Shown here: one piece after another, positions 24,571 to 32,226 of the stretch
Numbering within the stretch: the stretch's first letter is position 1
Layout of the letters: every line of letters starts with the position of its first letter
NCBI GenBank assembly: GCA_947631045.1
Contig: CANRJV010000011.1
Coordinates: forward strand, 1 to 36,480
Direction of reading: 5' to 3'
Source: an uncultured Bacilli bacterium
GTDB taxonomy: Bacteria > Bacillota_I > Bacilli_A > RF39 > UBA660
DNA: 36,480 nt
Position numbers and translations under genes: made by a program
The notes under the pieces: model-generated
Databases searched by the model: none
What the model was told of the DNA's origin: nothing
Seen by the model: only the letters and a program-made list of their open reading frames with translations

Positions 24571-24774
24571 ATGAAAAAAGAAAAATTTAAAATTTTAAAA
24601 AAAGAATTAAAAAATATTTCAATTGTTGATGATTCTAAAATTTTTGAAAAAACAAACCATATTAAATGGAGCAAAGATGTTCTTAAAGGAAAAAAGAAAG
24701 TAATAGTAAAACCATTACCTAATTTTGAAGTTATAGATGATGCTTTGGTACCATTTGAATGGGAAGAAATTTAA
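24571..24774 (+). CDS. Small hypothetical protein at the end of the ABC operon
   Basis: 67 residues, strongly basic first half (KKEKFKILKKELKN) and acidic end (VPFEWEEI), no membrane segment. A good ribosome binding site (AGAGGAGGG) and a terminator right after the stop support expression. It lies 24 bases after the second ABC gene. No family recognised. Confidence 0.6.
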   Translation: MKKEKFKILKKELKNISIVDDSKIFEKTNHIKWSKDVLKGKKKVIVKPLPNFEVIDDALVPFEWEEI

Positions 24775-24795
24775 GTAGAGGAAACTCTACTTTTT
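24774..24795. terminator. Bidirectional terminator between the ABC operon and the XRE gene
   Basis: AGTAGAG (24774-24780), GAAA loop, CTCTACT (24785-24791), followed by TTTTT. The minus-strand regulator gene ends inside the stem (its TAG is in the right arm). Confidence 0.8.
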
Positions 24796-25029
24796 GTTTG
24801 GCGTAATATTACTTCTAGGGTATATTTTTCTCACATCAGTTTTACCCAAAAGATAATCAATAGAAACATTATAATAATCTGCTAAGTCACTTAAATAATT
24901 AATAGGAATAAGTCTTTTTCCTATTTCATATTCGGAATATTGTTGTTGTTTTATATTTAAGACTTTAGCAATATCTTTTTGAAGTAAATCTTTATCTTCT
25001 CTTATTTCTTTTAATCGATTTATATTCAT
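24787..25029 (-). CDS. XRE family helix-turn-helix regulator
   Basis: 80 residues, a Cro/C1-type domain: NRLKEIREDKDLLQKDIAKVLNIKQQQYSEYEIGKRLIPINYLSDLADYYNVSIDYLLGKTD. The recognition helix is QQQYSEYE (about 27-34), and the DYLLG ending is classic for short XRE repressors. A short basic tail follows. It is divergent from the surface-protein genes at 25171, so it may control them or itself through the repeats in the gap. Confidence 0.92.
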   Translation of the reverse strand: MNINRLKEIREDKDLLQKDIAKVLNIKQQQYSEYEIGKRLIPINYLSDLADYYNVSIDYLLGKTDVRKIYPRSNITPNKK

Positions 25030-25044
25030 AAAAATATTATTTCA

Positions 25045-25087
25045 TACAAAACTTTTCTTGTTTTCTTTTTACAAAACATATTTTGTA
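25045..25087. promoter_or_regulatory. Candidate XRE operator repeats
   Basis: TACAAAA occurs at 25045-25051 and 25070-25076, and its complement TTTTGTA at 25081-25087. The last two form an inverted repeat around CATA. Position between the divergent genes fits an operator for the adjacent XRE protein. A TATAAT at 25136-25141 is a plausible -10 box for the 25171 gene. Confidence 0.45.
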
Positions 25088-25170
25088 TATTAAAAACCGC
25101 TATAAAAATATGATTTATACTTATAAAGTGATAGATATAATTCGGTAAAAGCAACATAAAGAGGGAAAGA

Positions 25171-25830
25171 ATGAAAAAGAAAATAGATAAGGAAAAAGTA
25201 ATAATAATAAGTTTAATAGTAATAGTTATGATAACATTAATAAGTAAGGTAATAAAAAATAGTTATGCTTATTATGGGAATAGTAATGAATTAGAAATAA
25301 TGAAAGCTACAATTGGTAACTTTGCTGTAGAAGAATTATCTCAAGAGAAATTAAAGTATGATATAGATCTAGTATTATATATGGAAGATGCAGAAACCAA
25401 ATACCGATATCATATAGTACAAAATACACCCGTAATGGGATATGAAGTAAATAAAGAAAAATCAGAATGTAATCCAAAAGATGCTAAATATAGTAATTAC
25501 ACAATCAAGAGTGATGGAACAATAGTGATAAATGTAAGTGAAGAGATACCCAATAAGATAGTATGTAAGATATATTATGACAAGAAAAAGAATGCGGATA
25601 TCATAACCTATGCTTTAGTAGAAGATGAAAAAGGATATAAAGAATATAACGGTAAGAAATATATAGTAGTAAATAGTATTCCAAGTGAAGAAGAATATAC
25701 ATACGACACATCAAGATGTTTAGATAATAATGTCACAACAAGTGTAATATATGATACAAGTACCAAAAGCTTTAATTATACAACTAATGGAATGAATACT
25801 TGCTATGCATACTTTAATAAGAAAGGGTAA
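25171..25830 (+). CDS. Anchored surface protein with camelysin/TasA-like N-terminus
   Basis: 219 residues. A membrane segment (VIIISLIVIVMITLISKVI, about 10-28) leads into NSYAYYGNSNELEIMKATIGNF, which resembles the 'tyAyfts....n....kvG.f' start of camelysin/TasA-type surface proteins. The rest is Tyr- and Lys-rich with four Cys (about 93, 127, 183, 211 region) that could pair outside the cell. Codon use differs from the housekeeping genes here: Ile and Val are almost all ATA and GTA. It is six bases before the next surface gene. Family assignment is tentative. Confidence 0.55.
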   Translation: MKKKIDKEKVIIISLIVIVMITLISKVIKNSYAYYGNSNELEIMKATIGNFAVEELSQEKLKYDIDLVLYMEDAETKYRYHIVQNTPVMGYEVNKEKSECNPKDAKYSNYTIKSDGTIVINVSEEIPNKIVCKIYYDKKKNADIITYALVEDEKGYKEYNGKKYIVVNSIPSEEEYTYDTSRCLDNNVTTSVIYDTSTKSFNYTTNGMNTCYAYFNKKG

Positions 25831-25836
25831 AAGAAA

Positions 25837-27213
25837 ATGAAGAAGATAATAATCGGAATATTAATAATAATAGAGATAGGATTAATAATGATAAATTATA
25901 ATACAACATTAAGTAATAAAGAGATAGATAAGATAGAGACCAAAGAAGAAACGAAAGAGATAAAAGATAATAATACTTTAGCTATCATGATAAAAGGTAA
26001 AAACGAAACCGAATATAAACCATCAGAAAGTAACACCTGGCCGACAGGAGATTACAAATATGCAGGGTCTTTATGTATAGGTAATGATGGAAGAGAAATA
26101 AAAGAGAGTGAAGTAATAAGTTTTAACAATGACAATCATACAGCAACTATCACAACAAAGGACACCATCTATTGTTATTTATACTTTGTCGAGGGAGAAG
26201 ATGCCGTAACCAGAATACTATCCAAAAGTGGCAACACATTAGAAGCCGAAGGAGATGTTACAGAAAGGGGAGATGTTCTACGACGTTTCCAAGGAACAGC
26301 TGAAGAAGTTCAAAACAATTACATCTGTTTTGGAACAAGTATCACTGAAGAATGTACCAAAAACACCGACCGATACATGTACAGAATAATCGGATATGCC
26401 ACAGAAGATGATGACAATACCAACACCAAATATGGACAATTAAAATTAATCAAAAAAGAGGCCTTAAATAAAACATATTTATGGTGGGTAAATTATGATG
26501 ATAACATTGAATGGCCAAGTAGTTTAATATACGCTAATATAACAACAGATGCCTATTTGCAAAATGAATACTATGTTCCAAGTGGCTGGGAAAATAAAAT
26601 AGCTAATCATACATTATTGTATGGAGATTTGACAATATCATATCCTGATAAAGGTACTGAACAATTAGGAAGTGAAATATTTAAAATAGAAAATGGAAAA
26701 AAGGCTTCTTATTATTTTGATAAATCTTCAAAAGAAGACGATGGACTACCACGTCTTGTAGTAGAAAATACTATCCATAAAGGAGAGACAATATATTATA
26801 AAGAGAAAAATGAAGTATGGACAAAAAAATTAGAAAATGAAAAAGTGAGTTTAATGACTGTAAGTGATTACTATTTATCTGTATCAAAGGATATTATTTG
26901 TGATATTAATAGTTCTTCTAAGCAATATCCGAATTGTTTAAAAGGCTGGATACATTTAAATAATAATGATACAGCAAAACTTAGTAGTACCGCTGAAGAA
27001 CCACCCGCTGTAGATGAAAATATTATGCCAAGAGGTGGGTACAGAACTGTTGCAGGTGCATATAATAGTTTTGCGGTTCGTAGAAATGGAAGTCTTGAAA
27101 ATACTGCTATTTCTTATGAAGTTCTTTCTATACGCCCTGTAATATATACTACCGAAAATTTAAGTTTAAATGGCTCAGGAACCATTGAAGACCCATATAT
27201 AATAATTGGCTAG
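25837..27213 (+). CDS. Large surface protein with repeated gut-Bacilli-type domain (DUF6273-like end)
   Basis: 458 residues. N-terminal membrane anchor (IIIGILIIIEIGLIMINY) and a Glu/Lys stalk, then a small beta domain (about 45-125, with Cys pairs). From about 140 onward: VLRRFQGTAEEVQNNYICFG ... DRYMYRIIGYATED ... GQLKLIKKEALNKTYLWW ... YYVPSGWENKIANHTLLYGD, a block I associate with abundant surface proteins of uncultured gut Bacillota. The end (RRNGSLENTAISYEVLSIRPVIYTTENLSLNGSGTIEDPYIIIG) follows the 'vRPvvyl.s.v...gGtGt..dPY.i' pattern. Function is unknown; display or adhesion is inferred. Base composition changes within the gene: about 26140-26460 is rich in C-ending codons, the parts around it are not. 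Confidence 0.6.
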   Translation: MKKIIIGILIIIEIGLIMINYNTTLSNKEIDKIETKEETKEIKDNNTLAIMIKGKNETEYKPSESNTWPTGDYKYAGSLCIGNDGREIKESEVISFNNDNHTATITTKDTIYCYLYFVEGEDAVTRILSKSGNTLEAEGDVTERGDVLRRFQGTAEEVQNNYICFGTSITEECTKNTDRYMYRIIGYATEDDDNTNTKYGQLKLIKKEALNKTYLWWVNYDDNIEWPSSLIYANITTDAYLQNEYYVPSGWENKIANHTLLYGDLTISYPDKGTEQLGSEIFKIENGKKASYYFDKSSKEDDGLPRLVVENTIHKGETIYYKEKNEVWTKKLENEKVSLMTVSDYYLSVSKDIICDINSSSKQYPNCLKGWIHLNNNDTAKLSSTAEEPPAVDENIMPRGGYRTVAGAYNSFAVRRNGSLENTAISYEVLSIRPVIYTTENLSLNGSGTIEDPYIIIG

Positions 27214-27233
27214 GAAGCAAAGGCTTCCTTTTT
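27213..27233 (+). terminator. Terminator of the surface-protein pair
   Basis: GGAAGC (27213-27218), AAAG loop, GCTTCC (27223-27228), then TTTTT. It begins on the last base of the stop codon. Confidence 0.8.
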
Positions 27234-27241
27234 ATGTGATA

Positions 27242-27269
27242 TTCGACAAAATAAAAGAAAGTTCGACAA
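27242..27269 (-). promoter_or_regulatory. Two perfect Spo0A-box-like octamers, 20 bp apart
   Basis: TTCGACAA at 27242-27249 and 27262-27269 reads TTGTCGAA on the minus strand, the classical 0A-box consensus. Both copies extend to TTCGACAAA. They sit on the same face of the helix, just upstream of the promoter at 27273-27302. Whether this organism has Spo0A is not known from the window. Confidence 0.4.
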
Positions 27270-27272
27270 ATG

Positions 27273-27302
27273 TTGTCAAAACTTCCTATGGACTTTTAAT
27301 AT
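27273..27302 (+). promoter_or_regulatory. Candidate promoter of a small transcript
   Basis: TTGTCA (27273-27278), 18 bases, TAATAT (27297-27302). It would drive the GC-rich stretch and the 31-codon frame that follow. Confidence 0.4.
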
Positions 27303-27308
27303 ATAGGT

Positions 27309-27394
27309 GTGCTTTAATAGTAAGTCGAGACGGGAAGTCTTGCCTACTTTCAGGGGGTTTTGGGAAACCGGAATCATATGAGAGGGGTGGTTGA
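27309..27394 (+). ncRNA. GC-rich, possibly structured leader or small RNA
   Basis: By hand count about 47% GC over 27301-27390, far above the surroundings. It contains GTAAG (27320-27324) / CTTGC (27339-27343), AGAC (27328-27331) / GTCT (27337-27340) with a GGGAA loop, and GGTTT (27356-27360) / AAACC (27365-27369) with a TGGG loop. No known RNA family was recognised. It may be the 5' leader of the short frame at 27395 or an independent RNA. Confidence 0.35.
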
Positions 27395-27490
27395 ATGAAA
27401 TTAAGAGTCTTTGACTTTTTAAAAGTAATACTTTTTTTCTTGCGAAAGCATAAAAAAAGACTATCCTTATTCGGATTAGTGTCCGAATAG
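27395..27490 (+). CDS. 31-residue hydrophobic/basic small protein (candidate)
   Basis: ATG preceded by GAGGGGTGG (27382-27390), a strong ribosome binding site. The product begins MKLRVFDFLKVILFFLRKHK and ends LSLFGLVSE: one short hydrophobic amphipathic helix with a basic cluster. Its last codons lie in the terminator hairpin of the opposite gene. Size and character recall small membrane peptides, but no homologue can be named. Confidence 0.3.
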   Translation: MKLRVFDFLKVILFFLRKHKKRLSLFGLVSE

Positions 27491-27496
27491 GATAGT
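27452..27496 (-). terminator. Strong terminator of the radical SAM gene
   Basis: The arms 27460-27474 and 27483-27496 pair over 14 positions with one bulged base and an eight-base loop (core TATTCGG / CCGAATA). On the minus strand the stem is followed by CTTTTTTTAT. It lies 84 bases beyond the stop of the minus-strand gene. Confidence 0.8.
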
Positions 27497-27579
27497 AATC
27501 ATCTAACAGGCAACGATTTCTCGTCTCCTAATTAAGATTATACAACAGGGTAATTAAAATGACAATAAGGAAAACTTTA

Positions 27580-28500
27580 TTAATTTTTGACTTTCTTTCC
27601 TTGATAAGTATTTCTTTTAACCATTTCTTTATCAATATCATTTAAGACACAAAATTTCTTTAATAACCAAGTAGGAGTTATTAACTCTTCTTTAATGGGG
27701 TCTCCCGTAATTCTTTCAATAACAATTTTTTCATTTAATAACTCTAATTCTTTAATAACAATATCGATATATTCTTCTTTAGTTAAAATAGGGAATTTTT
27801 CTTTTTCATAAATGCTGGCTAATTCGGTATCTTTGGAAATATAAAGCATATGAATTTTAATACCATCTATTTTTAAATCATTAAGAAGTTTTACAGTATT
27901 AAGCATATCTTCTTCGGTTTCATAAGGAAGTCCATTAATAATATGGGCTACGGTAAAAATATTTCTTTCTTTAAGTTTTTTAACAGTCTCAACAAAGCAT
28001 TTGGTATCATGACCTCTTTTAATAAATTTTAAAGTATTATCATTACTACTTTGAAGACCTACTTCGATAGTTAAAAAAGTTTTTTTATTTAATTCTTCTA
28101 AATAATTTAGGACCTCATTACTTATAGCATCAGGTCTAGTAGCAATAGCAAGACCGACAACTTTAGGATAATTTAGTAATTCTTCAAATAATGGTTTTAA
28201 AGTATCTAAGGGAGCATAAGTATTAGTGCCACTTTGAAAATAAGGAATATATAAACTATTAGGCCATTTCTTTTCTAAAGTTTCCACATTATTTTTAAAT
28301 TGGTCTTTAATAGATAAATTACTATCGGTAATATTAGCACTGCTACTATTGCTACAAAAAATACAACCATGTCCCTTTATTTTATTAGGACAACTCATAT
28401 GAGCATCAAGAGGAACCTTAAAAACTTTATTATTAAATTTTTGCCGATAAAAATAATTTAAAGTATGATATCTTTTATTATCTAAAGTATATTTAAACAT
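27580..28500 (-). CDS. Radical SAM protein, YhcC/YtqA (TIGR01212) type
   Basis: 306 residues. The cluster-binding motif CPNKIKGHGCIFCS (Cys37, Cys46, Cys49) has the wide first spacing of the YhcC/YtqA subgroup, in place of the common CxxxCxxC. Further matches: YIPYFQSGTNTYAPLDTLKPLFEE, GLAIATRPDAI, FLTIEVGLQSSND (SAM-binding strand) and GLPYETEEDMLNT. The family is cytosolic and its substrate is not settled. A strong AAGGAGG precedes the ATG. It is divergent from rlmB with a 96-base gap. Confidence 0.9.
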   Translation of the reverse strand: MFKYTLDNKRYHTLNYFYRQKFNNKVFKVPLDAHMSCPNKIKGHGCIFCSNSSSANITDSNLSIKDQFKNNVETLEKKWPNSLYIPYFQSGTNTYAPLDTLKPLFEELLNYPKVVGLAIATRPDAISNEVLNYLEELNKKTFLTIEVGLQSSNDNTLKFIKRGHDTKCFVETVKKLKERNIFTVAHIINGLPYETEEDMLNTVKLLNDLKIDGIKIHMLYISKDTELASIYEKEKFPILTKEEYIDIVIKELELLNEKIVIERITGDPIKEELITPTWLLKKFCVLNDIDKEMVKRNTYQGKKVKN

Positions 28501-28596
28501 AATTCCTCCTTTTTATGGTACTATAGCAGTTTTAAATCGAAAAGGGAAGTGTATTTTTTAAAAAATTATGTTAAAATAAACCTTAGGTGGTTTCTT

Positions 28597-29256
28597 ATGC
28601 TAGTTTATGGGAAAAATGTTTTAAAAGAATTAGATAAAAAGAAAATAAAAAAAATATATGTAAGTAGTAAAGAAACGATTTCTTATTTAAAAGAAAATAA
28701 TTTAAAATATACTTTAGTACCAAAGGCTCATCTTGACCAAATGGTTAAAGGAAATCATCAAGGTATAGTAGTTGATGTTTATGATTATGAGTATTTTAAA
28801 TTAGAAGATATTGATAGTGATTTTATTTTAATCTTGGACCACTTAGAAGACCCGCATAACCTAGGAGCCATCATTAGAACTTGTGAATGTGCCGGGGTTA
28901 AAAATATTATTATTCCGAAAGATAGGTCTGTTTTAGTTAATGATACAGTTGTCCATATTAGTGCGGGAGCCATTGAACATGTCAAAATTATAATGGTTTC
29001 TAATTTAGTTAATGCGATAACTTATTTAAAAGAGCATGGTTATTTTATCTATGCGGCTTCCATGGAAGGGGAAGATTATCGAAGCATTAGTTATAATGAT
29101 AAAAAAGCCTTGGTAATTGGTAATGAAGGCAAAGGCATTAGTAAAATTGTCAAAGATAATAGTGATGTAATAATAAGTATTCCGATGAAAGGGAAATTAA
29201 ATAGTTTAAATGCATCTGTTTCGGCCGGAATACTTATATATGGGATGATAAAATGA
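28597..29256 (+). CDS. rlmB: 23S rRNA 2'-O-methyltransferase of the RlmB/TrmH (SPOUT) family
   Basis: 219 residues. N-terminal substrate-binding domain (VYGKNVLKEL ... IKKIYVSSK ... GNHQGIVVDV) and a C-terminal SPOUT knot: ILDHLEDPHNLGAIIRTCECAGV (motif 1), ALVIGNEGKGIS (motif 2) and IPMKGKLNSLNASVSAGI (motif 3), all intact. RlmB methylates G2251 in the 23S P-loop. I choose ATG 28597 because AGGTGG lies just before it and the protein then starts like its homologues. Four-base overlap (ATGA) with the sigma factor gene recalls the rlmB-yacP-sigH order of Bacillus, here without yacP. Confidence 0.93.
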   Translation: MLVYGKNVLKELDKKKIKKIYVSSKETISYLKENNLKYTLVPKAHLDQMVKGNHQGIVVDVYDYEYFKLEDIDSDFILILDHLEDPHNLGAIIRTCECAGVKNIIIPKDRSVLVNDTVVHISAGAIEHVKIIMVSNLVNAITYLKEHGYFIYAASMEGEDYRSISYNDKKALVIGNEGKGISKIVKDNSDVIISIPMKGKLNSLNASVSAGILIYGMIK

Positions 29257-29885
29257 TAAGTGAAGAAGAATTAAAAAATACTAATGATAGTGAACTTATC
29301 ATGATGTATCGAGATAATGATGAAGATGCTAAAAATTTATTATTTTATAAATATCGGTATATTATTGATATTTTAATTAATAAATATATGCGCTTTTTAG
29401 CGAATTTGAATATTGATTATCAAGAAATCATTAGCGAATGCAATGTGGGCTTTTCTGATGGCTTAAGATGTTTTGATGAAAATAAGGATGCTAGTTTGGT
29501 AACGTTTGTTACTTTATGCATTGAAAGAAGGCTTAATAGTATCATCAGAAAATACAATCGAGATAAATATAAAGGACTTCAAGAGACCTATTCTTTAGAT
29601 TTTATTTATGATGATAATAACTCCCGATTAATGGATGCGATTAGTGATAACTCTAAAAATGACCCTTTAAGCAATATGGCTGAAGAGGAAAAATATCAAG
29701 AGTTAATTAAGAACTTAAAAGATGCTCTTACCCAAAGAGAATATGAAGTATTTAGTTTGATGGCAAGAGGCTTTACCTATCTAGAAATAGCGGATATTTT
29801 AAAACTAACTCCTAAGCAAGTAGATAATACGATGCAAAGACTAAAGGTTAAAGTTCGAAAAATTTTAGAAGAAGAAGAAAATTAA
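29253..29885 (+). CDS. sigH: Sigma-70 family factor, SigH-like
   Basis: 210 residues with region 2 (DAKNLLFYKYRYIIDILINKY ... DYQEIISECNVGFSDGLRCFDENKDASLVTFVTLCIERRLNSIIRKYNR) and region 4 (LTQREYEVFSLMARGFTYLEIADILKLTPKQVDNTMQRLKVKVRKIL). Length and position behind rlmB match SigH, which in Bacilli drives competence or early sporulation genes. No anti-sigma gene is adjacent. Translation is coupled to rlmB. The exact regulon in this organism is unknown. Confidence 0.88.
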   Translation: MISEEELKNTNDSELIMMYRDNDEDAKNLLFYKYRYIIDILINKYMRFLANLNIDYQEIISECNVGFSDGLRCFDENKDASLVTFVTLCIERRLNSIIRKYNRDKYKGLQETYSLDFIYDDNNSRLMDAISDNSKNDPLSNMAEEEKYQELIKNLKDALTQREYEVFSLMARGFTYLEIADILKLTPKQVDNTMQRLKVKVRKILEEEEN

Positions 29886-29923
29886 AAAAATCTTCTTTTT
29901 TTTACGAAATATGATGTAAAACG

Positions 29924-29952
29924 TTTACAAATATGAGACAATTTGTTATAAT
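29924..29952 (+). promoter_or_regulatory. Strong promoter of the helical-protein operon
   Basis: TTTACA (29924-29929), 17 bases, TATAAT (29947-29952) preceded by TG at the extended -10 position. The best housekeeping-type promoter in the window. Confidence 0.8.
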
Positions 29953-29980
29953 TTACTTATAATAAGAGGGAGTGGTTATA

Positions 29981-31081
29981 ATGAAAATGTTAACTGCAGA
30001 AATAACAAAATTACTAGACAAATTATATAACCTACGTGGTGAAGATAGTGTAATACTTTCCAAGATGGAAAAAGAAAGAAAAACAGCCGAAGAAACTAAA
30101 GAAAGAACAACTAATGAAAAGAAAGTTTTACAAGAAAAAATAGAAAGTTTAACGGAAGAAGAAAGAGTTTTAGGAGAAGAAGGAGAAAAATTAGTTAATG
30201 CTTTAAGTGGTATTAGAACTGATGATTTTAAATTGGTTTTAGAAAAATTAAAAGTTGATTTTAATCCTGATAAATTAAGTGAAGAAGTTGGTAATTTACT
30301 TCCTAAAACTATTTCTAAAGTTCAAGAAGATACTAAAAAAGCCGAAGATGAACTAGTTAAAATAGAATCTGAAATGAATACGGCGGAGGCTACTATTGAA
30401 GAATTAGGAATTAGAAAAGATGAGGCTTTAGAAAATCAAACAAGATTAAATGAATACTTTGAATTAGCCTTAAATGGTAATATTAATATTACTCGTGATT
30501 CTATAACTTCTTTATTAGAAAAATTTGATTTTACGGAAGATGAACAAAGAGAAGCGGCTAAACTTTTAATGTTCCCTGAAGATGCTTTATTTGAATACGA
30601 AAATAAACTTCAAAATGCTGAAAAAGAAGGAAAGAGTATTTCTGAGGTATTCGCCGAAGCTAAAGAAAATGTTGAAGATGAAGAAGAAATAGAAACTAGT
30701 GAAGAAAAAATTACTTTATCTCCCAAAGAAGAATTAATTAATCTTTTAACAGAGTTAGGATTTGATTATTTAGATTTTACAAATAATGATTTAGATAAAG
30801 TTTTAGCTAATTATAATCAAAATGATTTAACTAAGAATGTTAATTTTGCTAAAGAAAATGATATCGATTTAGATATGTTTGTTGATAATGTTGACTTACT
30901 ATATGATAAAGAATTTGAAAGCAAAATTAAAAAATTGGTGGAAATTGGTAAAGAACCAGTTGATATTTACTTAAATCCAAATATTTTGATTAAGTATGAT
31001 AAAGATGCCTTAGATACTGTTATAGATAAATTAAGAAATAGTGGATTAGATCCAAAGAAAGTGCCATTAATAGCATACTAG
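29981..31081 (+). CDS. Acidic coiled-coil / helical-repeat protein, unknown
   Basis: About 366 residues. Residues 1-70 and 100-150 form long charged coiled coils (KMEKERKTAEETKERTTNEK; KKAEDELVKIESEMNTAEAT). The C-terminal third is built from short helical units of roughly 35 residues (ELINLLTELGFDYLDFTNND; NVNFAKENDIDLDMFVDN; KKLVEIGKEPVDIYLNPNIL; DKLRNSGLDPKKVPLIAY), a spacing that recalls mTERF-like helical repeats with their 'NP.il' turns. No signal or membrane segment. The start is ATG 29981, nine bases after GAGGGAG; an upstream GTG at 29972 is less likely. The strong promoter implies high expression. Function not recognised. Confidence 0.6.
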   Translation: MKMLTAEITKLLDKLYNLRGEDSVILSKMEKERKTAEETKERTTNEKKVLQEKIESLTEEERVLGEEGEKLVNALSGIRTDDFKLVLEKLKVDFNPDKLSEEVGNLLPKTISKVQEDTKKAEDELVKIESEMNTAEATIEELGIRKDEALENQTRLNEYFELALNGNINITRDSITSLLEKFDFTEDEQREAAKLLMFPEDALFEYENKLQNAEKEGKSISEVFAEAKENVEDEEEIETSEEKITLSPKEELINLLTELGFDYLDFTNNDLDKVLANYNQNDLTKNVNFAKENDIDLDMFVDNVDLLYDKEFESKIKKLVEIGKEPVDIYLNPNILIKYDKDALDTVIDKLRNSGLDPKKVPLIAY

Positions 31082-31091
31082 GAGGAATAAT

Positions 31092-31871
31092 ATGGATAAG
31101 AGTTTAAAAGATAAGCTAGATTTATTTACAGATTTAAGTGAAGAAGAAAGAGCTAAAGTAGAAGATAAATTTATGCCTTCCCTTGCTTATGTTGATTATG
31201 ATGAGTTACAAAGGTCTTTAGATTTTTTAAGAACTCAAAACGTATATATTACGAAAGCAAGAGAAATTAAAGTAATGACTTTAGAAAATTTTACTAAAAA
31301 ATTTGATATTTTAAACGAAGTTAATGCCACTGATTTATATTCGCAAAATCCTGAAGGATTAATGTGGGATGCATTAGATTTATTTAAGAAAATAAAATAT
31401 TGTATTCAAACTAAACATGAATATAAAAATCCAGATGGAACATATAAAAATTTCTTATTTGATACTAAAGAATGGGGCAAAGAATTTAGTCAAGCAACTG
31501 AAGAAGTAAAGGTAGAAGAAAGCCCTGTTATAAATGCGGAAGTAAATCCTCTTAATGTTACTATAGATACTCCTAGTGATATTCAAAGATATAATGATGT
31601 TATGAGTGCTAGTGATGATTTAAAAGATATAGATTCCGGAATAGAAAGGTATAAAGATATTAAATCTAATTTAGATGATGTTGCCGGATTTAGTTTTGGA
31701 CCAGAGAATTCCGAAACAGATTATACAAGGCAATCTATGCAAGATGAATTAGGACTTAATGCTTTTGATAACATGACGATGGATACTTTAGATACTAATA
31801 ATCAAGAATTTGTTAGCTTCAATGATTTAATGCCAGATGAATTTATGGTAAATTCTGGAAGGGGAAGATAA
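31092..31871 (+). CDS. Uncharacterised acidic protein of the helical-protein operon
   Basis: 259 residues. The first 130 are helical (LKDKLDLFTDLSEEERAKVEDKFMP ... GLMWDALDLFKKIKYCIQ). The rest is low-complexity, acidic and Asn/Asp/Thr-rich (SDIQRYNDVMSASDDLKDID ... DTNNQEFVSFNDLMPDEFMV), probably disordered. No membrane segment. AGGAGG lies in the 10-base gap after the preceding gene. No family recognised; likely a partner of its neighbours. Confidence 0.6.
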   Translation: MDKSLKDKLDLFTDLSEEERAKVEDKFMPSLAYVDYDELQRSLDFLRTQNVYITKAREIKVMTLENFTKKFDILNEVNATDLYSQNPEGLMWDALDLFKKIKYCIQTKHEYKNPDGTYKNFLFDTKEWGKEFSQATEEVKVEESPVINAEVNPLNVTIDTPSDIQRYNDVMSASDDLKDIDSGIERYKDIKSNLDDVAGFSFGPENSETDYTRQSMQDELGLNAFDNMTMDTLDTNNQEFVSFNDLMPDEFMVNSGRGR

Positions 31872-31873
31872 AA

Positions 31874-32161
31874 ATGAAATTTTTAGAAAAGTATGATTTT
31901 AATAAAGAAGAAATTGCTGAATTTTTAAATAATTCTCCTAAAAAATTAATTGATGCGATTAAAGAACATAAGAAATTAGTTAGTAAAAATATTAGTTATT
32001 TAAAAGAATTAGGAGTTACTAATTATCAAAAAATATTTTTAGAATATTATGATATGTTCTTAAATGACCATAGTCATTTTGTAGGAATATTTTCAAAATA
32101 TGAACCGGATGATTTAGTAGCTAAATTAAATAAAAATATTAAAGTAATTGAATACTTATAA
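31874..32161 (+). CDS. Small helical protein related to the first gene of the operon
   Basis: 95 residues, all helix: MKFLEKYDFNKEEIAEFLNN, HKKLVSKNISYLKELGVTNY and FSKYEPDDLVAKLNKNIKVI. The LKELGVTNYQKIFLEYYDMF unit resembles the C-terminal helical units of the 29981 product. Three bases after the preceding gene, ahead of a strong terminator. Function unknown. Confidence 0.6.
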   Translation: MKFLEKYDFNKEEIAEFLNNSPKKLIDAIKEHKKLVSKNISYLKELGVTNYQKIFLEYYDMFLNDHSHFVGIFSKYEPDDLVAKLNKNIKVIEYL

Positions 32162-32187
32162 GATGTTTAAAATAACATCTTTTTTTA
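32161..32187 (+). terminator. Terminator of the helical-protein operon
   Basis: AGATGTT (32161-32167), six-base loop, AACATCT (32174-32180), then TTTTTTT. Starts at the stop codon. Confidence 0.85.
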
Positions 32188-32226
32188 TTACTTAAATCAT
32201 AATATAATATTACTTGAGGAGAAATT

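Noticed and set aside
26990-27233. Diversity-generating retroelement variable region
   Set aside because: The C-terminal SIRPV segment and the hairpin after the stop resemble such a locus, but no template repeat or reverse transcriptase is present in the window and the hairpin is a normal terminator.
27281-27307. dif-like recombination site (ACTTCCTAT)
   Set aside because: Only the left half matches; the right half does not.
27206-27394. A 62-codon plus-strand frame running from the end of the surface gene
   Set aside because: It starts inside the preceding gene, runs through that gene's terminator, and has no ribosome binding site or recognisable protein character; the GC-rich part is better seen as RNA.
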